In this document: in pieces, positions 44,862 to 64,000 of the stretch
Layout: every line of letters starts with the position of its first letter
Position numbering within the stretch: the first letter of the stretch is position 1
Notes under the pieces: model-generated
What the model was told of the DNA's origin: nothing
Database searches by the model: none
Seen by the model: the letters and a program-made list of their open reading frames with translations, nothing else
Assembly: GCF_032854445.1 (NCBI RefSeq)
Contig: NC_088298.1
Coordinates: forward strand, 3,778,160 to 3,842,159
Direction of reading: 5' to 3'
DNA length: 64,000 nucleotides
Source of the DNA: Liolophura sinensis
Taxonomy: Eukaryota; Mollusca; Polyplacophora; Chitonida; Chitonidae
Translations under genes and position numbers: made by a program

Positions 44862-44869
44862 TGACGTCA
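44862..44869. promoter_or_regulatory. Perfect CRE palindrome TGACGTCA
   Basis: Lies just upstream of the minus-strand start at 44843 and about 400 bases from a candidate plus-strand leader exon of ICA1, i.e. between divergent transcription units. Full-length TGACGTCA is the consensus CREB/ATF site; activity is inference. Confidence 0.4.
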
Positions 44870-45290
44870 CGAAATCATGTGACCCTCAAAACTCAAACGC
44901 AACTTCTTACAACTGTGTCTTGTTAGCGTTCGAAATTTTCCCTTCACTCTTTTGTTTTATGGACCATACAGGCGTCTGTTTTCTTCTACTTTACAGATAC
45001 AAGTTAAGTGATTTTCAATTCAACTTTCCAGTAAGCAAAATGCCAAAACTGTCTCAGATAAAGTAAAAATAACAGAGCGTTTCTATCACAGCCCACAGGC
45101 TGTACACATTAAAACCGTCCTTTGACCAAAAAACCCCGATTTCGTAATCACCGAGTTCACATCAGTAATCATACTCATTTTTTTGTTAACCGAAAAGTCA
45201 CGGGATCTGTACAGTTTTGAACAGACAGATGCCATCCGATGTCGGTGAAGCGCTCAAACGCGTCCCCTACCGTATAACATTCAGTCTCCT

Positions 45291-45420
45291 GTGAAAGGAG
45301 GTTATTTTAGCCTACGTGCCAAAAATAGCTTCGGCAAATTCCGTGAACGGAAACATGCGAGGCCAACGTCACAACATGGTGGACAGGACGGGATGATGCT
45401 GGAAATTAATGCTGCTGCGA
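45291..45420 (+). other. ICA1: Candidate first (untranslated) exon of ICA1
   Basis: A comparatively GC-rich segment ending at CTGCTGCGA with strong donor gtaaga at 45421. Its start is arbitrary. Upstream ATGs are present. Spliced to 49852 it would read through to a stop before the ICA1 ATG. Supported only by donor and base composition. Confidence 0.3.
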
Positions 45421-46159
45421 GTAAGAATTTGTTATATTATTTCCCTGTACTGTTTCCAACCATAATCAGAGATGCATTTATGACGAGTACATTTCAACAG
45501 AATCCTTGTACAGATAATTTGTGTCTCGGTTTTCTCGTTACAAAGTCGACAACAGATGCCATTCGCTGCTCACGAATGCGTCGGTGTCTTTTGCTGGTGT
45601 GTCAGCTGTCAATGTCGACACTAAAGAAATAGGCGAAAGTTGGAGGAATCATTGAAATACGCCCCAAATTAAACAAGTGTTGAACTATTCCACCTAGATA
45701 TAGCTTGTCTTGTACAGTATGCGAGAGAGGACAGGAAGCCATGTTCACTAAATGTCATAAGATTTAAATTTAAGATAAAATTGATTGACTGCCAGCATTG
45801 TTTACTGATAGCATCATGCCATTTCCAAACCAGTAACTTGGGTACTGGATTGATAATTGTTCAGTGTTCATTTTCTCTATAGAAAAATTGATTCTACTGT
45901 CATGTTCATTTGTATATGGTAAAATATTGGTAAGAGGTCTGTGCTTATCATTGCAAAAGGTTTATTATTAATTTGATCAGTGTTTAATGATGCAAGCAAG
46001 AATTTTCCCCATGTAATATGGCAGTATTGCAGGGTTTTTGTTTTCATGAAATGGAAGAGCCTAGCATGCATGTAAACAGTGTTCCTTGATCAGTGTCCAT
46101 ACCTGACTAGTCAGTATGTGTAATTGTGGAATGTAACTCTCTTTATCGAGCAACACATT

Positions 46160-46825
46160 GTTGGGAGAGTTACGGGGAATAATTATTTCCAATGGTTTGG
46201 AGCGAAGGTAAGTCACATTTACTGCATCTTGACACAAATATTAAATCTTCTTTAGCGTAAATTGATGCCAACCGAGTGGTTCCCATAACCAACTAACCTG
46301 TTCTGAGTCTTGCCGAGCCAAAAATGATCCATGACAACGGCACAAATTCACAACATATAAACATTTTCAGACACTACATCCGCTGTGGCGGTAAGCCATC
46401 TGTCTCCATTTTGATCATTTGCGAGAATGAACGAGACTGAAGTGATTAGCGGCATCTGACAACAGGGAGAAAGAACCAGCCAAATGTACGACTAGACTTG
46501 TCTAGTGTTACTATAGCGATTGCCATAGGTATTATCTCCCTTTAACGACCTTATTTTTTTCTGCGCTCACGTCGATCACATGACTTGTGTGTACGACTGT
46601 GAGAACAAGATGAGGACAGTGGGTGTTGTGTCTGACTGTGTATTTATTTTGTGAATTTTTGCAGTTCTTCAGTGAGACTCGGAACAGCTTAGTTGATTAT
46701 GGAGACCATTTGGTTGACATCGATTTACGCTAGGGAAGACTTAATGTGCATGTGAAGATGCGGTAAATGTGGCTTACTGTCGATCCGACACATTAGAAGC
46801 AGAAATTCTGAGTAACTCTCCCAAC
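46160..46825. mobile_element. Putative DNA transposon remnant with 14-bp perfect inverted ends
   Basis: GTTGGGAGAGTTAC at 46160-46173 and its exact reverse complement at 46812-46825; a GAAT follows at matching distance inside both ends. The 666-bp interval has no transposase frame. The right end abuts an AT microsatellite. Confidence 0.55.
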
Positions 46826-46831
46826 ACTTCG

Positions 46832-46839
46832 TGTATATA

Positions 46840-46892
<53 letters not shown>
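46832..46892. repeat. (AT)n microsatellite
   Basis: About 28 AT units with one GTAT interruption. Confidence 0.95.
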
Positions 46893-46894
<2 letters not shown>

Positions 46895-47399
46895 TTAAAA
46901 TTCTGAAGTTCATTGTAATACTGAATCCTTCCAGGTCTCTGAAAAATGTAGTATGGAATTTCCCCAACATTAGGTTAAGCAAAATTTTGTGCGGTCAGGC
47001 ATGGCCACAAACCAGCGTCAGTTATCAGTTATCAAATATGTCGAGGTGGTCAGTATAGCAGGTGGCTTAGAGCATCACCAAAGAATCTCAGGAAGGCATG
47101 ACAGGGAAGTAACCGATCGATCTTCTGCTTCCGAAATATTGACAAACAAACATATAAGGAACATAAGTGTTTTGGGAATTTAAGGCCATGGAGACGTATT
47201 TGATGGGTAATTTTTGCCTGTCATAAAGTCATTACAAACGGCCACGGATTGCACTGGTTTTGATCTATCTTTGGTTGAACAAAATTTTTGCCAAACCTAG
47301 CGTCTGAACAGTCTCAGACTATCAAAATGTAGGATGGATTTCACACTCCCACCTTACCACTCATGGCAATCAAACTCACCTCATGTGATCACTTCTTTG

Positions 47400-47650
47400 T
47401 TGGGCCACTGTGGCCAAGGTGGTTTGTATACCACTGCGGTGCAGTGACCAATGTTTTCACTGTGAGTTCAAGTCTAGCTCATGCTGGCTTTGTCTTTGGT
47501 CTTACATGTGAAGGTCTGCCAACAACCTGCGGATGGTCATGGGTTTTCCCCAGGGTTCTGTCTGTCTTCCTCCCTCAATAATGCTGGCTGATGTCATATA
47601 TGTGAAATGTATTTGAGTATGCCATGAAACACCATTCAAATAAATAAATC
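47400..47650 (+). mobile_element. SINE, family A
   Basis: GTGAGTTCAAGTCTAGCTCA, AGGTCTGCCAACAACCTGCG, TGAAACACCATTCAAATAAA. Confidence 0.85.
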
Positions 47651-48051
47651 TGTAAATCCCCTCTTTGTTATTTTCCAGTTGAATCTTGAATACTGTTGTC
47701 CTAATTTACTACCCTCACAGATGAAACTAATGGACTTGCTTTCTTGTGATCACATCAACTGTAAGAACTTTGAACGTACGAAAGAGCCAGACTACCTAGT
47801 CTACCTAAAATGTAACCTAGGTCTAACACCCTGAAAATTATGACACCAATATTTTCATTACTATCTGTCAGCACGACTTCAGTCTTCATCATCTACCTCA
47901 GTGTGGGAAAATATCTGAAATATGAGAAGGGGATGGATTTAGAATTACAATTAATGTCCGGAGAAATAGGCCCATTTTGGGGGACTACATACCTGACAAA
48001 CTTCTTAATTTATACCTACAGCTGAAATAAAGTCTGAATCAAAGCTAGGAT

Positions 48052-48190
48052 TTATTCATTTATTTATTTATTTGATTGGTGTTTTACGCCATACTCAAGA
48101 ATGTTTCACTTATATGACAGCGGCCAGCATTGTGGTGGGAGGAAAACGGGCAGAGCGCAGGGGAAACCCACAACCATCCACAGGTCCGCA
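48052..48190 (-). mobile_element. SINE 3' half, family A
   Basis: TTATTTATTTGATTGGTGTT, GACAGCGGCCAGCATTGTGG, CCACAACCATCCACAGG on plus. Confidence 0.85.
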
Positions 48191-49354
48191 GGGTGAGAGA
48201 CTCCAGGGTCAAAACTAGGAGGCTTGTCACATAAGTACATATGCCTGTTGAGGTGCATTGCTATTTGAGTGCATGTGTGAATGTAGGAGACAAGTTTGTG
48301 CATATTGGATATTTGCATCTCCTTCCATTCTAGGTGACGTCATGTGGTCACAGAAAGATTGAATATACAGAATGTAACTAATCTGTGTGACTTTCCATTG
48401 ACTTGTTTGCAATATAAATAATGAATTTTTAATAAACCAAAAATTTTTTGATGAACAAAAACATGAGAATTTCACAGGAGAGGAAAGTTAGAACTTTATA
48501 ATATGGACGGTACAAAGACCACATCGCATTTCGTTTAACAGAAAGCAACAGTTGGTGTTCCAGCTGAGTGAGCCTGTGTAGATGTACAGGGTTTCAGGGA
48601 GAGAATTTAACCATGCGTAAATTACATCTAAGTGTTAAGACTCCGCTGTATATTTGTGGCTTCTGGGGCGCATGGACTACATGGAGCATGACACGGTACA
48701 GATTGTATGGCTATGTAAACACCTCTGTCACAAGTCTCATGTTCCATTGGTGTGATCAGTCTGGTACTAGTTATCCTGAAGCATGTTTAAAGTTCAGGTT
48801 TTTGATGTGAATCTAAAAGTTATCAGAGTAAATATATGGTAGGGGTTGACAGTTTTGATATTTTGAGCTCCTCAGAGGGAGGACCTCAACAAAAACTAAG
48901 GTCAACCAGTATGTTTTAATGGTATGAAATGTATTAGGTTTTCTTTATGATCATACATTTTGACCCCTGCATGGCGATCATTGTGTGACATTTTTGTACC
49001 CGTTGTATGCAGTTCAGCGTATGTTCAGTACTAAACTGGACAGTCCAGAATTGGGTCATTGGGTTTTGAAAACAATACTCGGATGATGGTGCTCATGTTG
49101 AGTCGTTGGTTCATTGAAAGTCATATTTTATTCCACAAATATGCAGTGGGAAATTTATAACTTGCCAAAAGATTGTTGGTTTACCCTCAGCTGCTAAACG
49201 ATCTGTTTTCTCCACATCATCTTTCTGTCAAATTCTTTTGTTATGGGTAATTTTGCTTATTTTTTATAAACTACTACCCTATAAACAAGCATCTGGGCTA
49301 CTACAACCCAAAAAGGAACTTTAAGTACCGGTAATTCTAGATGCTAGATTGATT

Positions 49355-49570
49355 TGGGGCGACCATGACTGAGAGGGTTAGCACACCAGCAAGGCACAAT
49401 GACCCAGGAGCCTTTCACCAATACGGTCACTGTGAGTTCAAGTCCAGCCTGCAGATGGTCATGGGTTTCCCCCGAGCACTGCCAGGTTTCCTCCCACCAT
49501 AATGGTGGCAGCCAGTGTATAAAGTGAAATACTCCTGAGTAACACTGATCAAATAAACAAATAAATAAGA
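49355..49570 (+). mobile_element. SINE, family A, internally deleted
   Basis: Head GAGAGGGTTAGCACACCAGC, GGCACAATGACCCAGGAGCC, B box GTGAGTTCAAGTCC, then directly GCAGATGGTCATGGGTTTCC; the middle AGCTCATGCTGGCTTCC block is missing. Confidence 0.85.
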
Positions 49571-49851
49571 TCCTAGATTGTTTTTTGACACCTTTAGGAA
49601 TTTTGAAAATATTTGTAGTCTGCACAGTAGTATGGAAAATTTTTCTGGTTGGTCCAGGGATTTTAGCCAGAAATTCTTTGGAGTCAGTTTAACTCAGGTT
49701 GATATTATTACCATACATGTAATTAAGACCACAAGGGCTTTTATTCCGATTATGGAATAATTGTTTCTTTAATTGAGGTGTATAGTTTGAACGATTGTCG
49801 AGCGAGCAAGCTTGTACTAAAGTCAGTTGTATTGTATTATTTTCTCTGCAG

Positions 49852-64000
<14,149 letters not shown>

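Noticed and set aside
46641-46766. Leader exon of ICA1
   Set aside because: Good acceptor but weak donor, and it lies inside an interval with transposon-like ends; kept only as a note.

Overview
This is a stretch of a metazoan nuclear genome, most likely a marine mollusc. Genes are intron-rich with canonical GT-AG splice sites. Three genes have unmistakable animal orthologues (UBE2E, LSM5, ICA1). The intervening DNA is AT-rich and crowded with tRNA-headed SINEs ending in (AAATA)n or in CACT-rich tails, which I associate with molluscan genomes. The species is not determinable from sequence alone.

Layout, left to right. 1-10744: inferred intron of a ubiquitin-conjugating enzyme gene of the UBE2E group, holding a 45-bp minisatellite of about 34 copies (7989-9513). 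10745-11993: its last two coding exons (+), with a 3' UTR probably running to an AATAAA at 14035. 14060-21700: no gene recognised; SINEs, a 148-bp duplication and an unnamed dispersed repeat. 21751-27476: complete five-exon LSM5 (+), the U6/cytoplasmic Lsm ring subunit, with a roughly 570-bp inverted-repeat transposon in intron 2. 30620-36308: a three-coding-exon gene (+) for a 125-residue secreted peptide precursor with signal peptide and dibasic cleavage sites; I do not recognise it as a named hormone, and it is the most interesting gene here. 37122-38150: 67-bp satellite. 39955-44870: a minus-strand gene for a single-pass membrane protein of unknown family; its four 3' exons are solid and the 5' end is unresolved. 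45200-64000: ICA1 (islet cell autoantigen 1/ICA69 orthologue, +), from an untranslated leader and start codon at 49960 through seven further coding exons; the gene runs off the right edge.

The genes look like independent neighbours, not a functional cluster: protein ubiquitination (UBE2E), RNA decay and splicing (LSM5), secretory signalling (peptide precursor), an orphan membrane receptor-like protein, and a BAR-domain trafficking protein of dense-core vesicle pathways (ICA1). Splice coordinates were read by eye; every internal junction given for the CDS models was checked for GT-AG and for codon phase.
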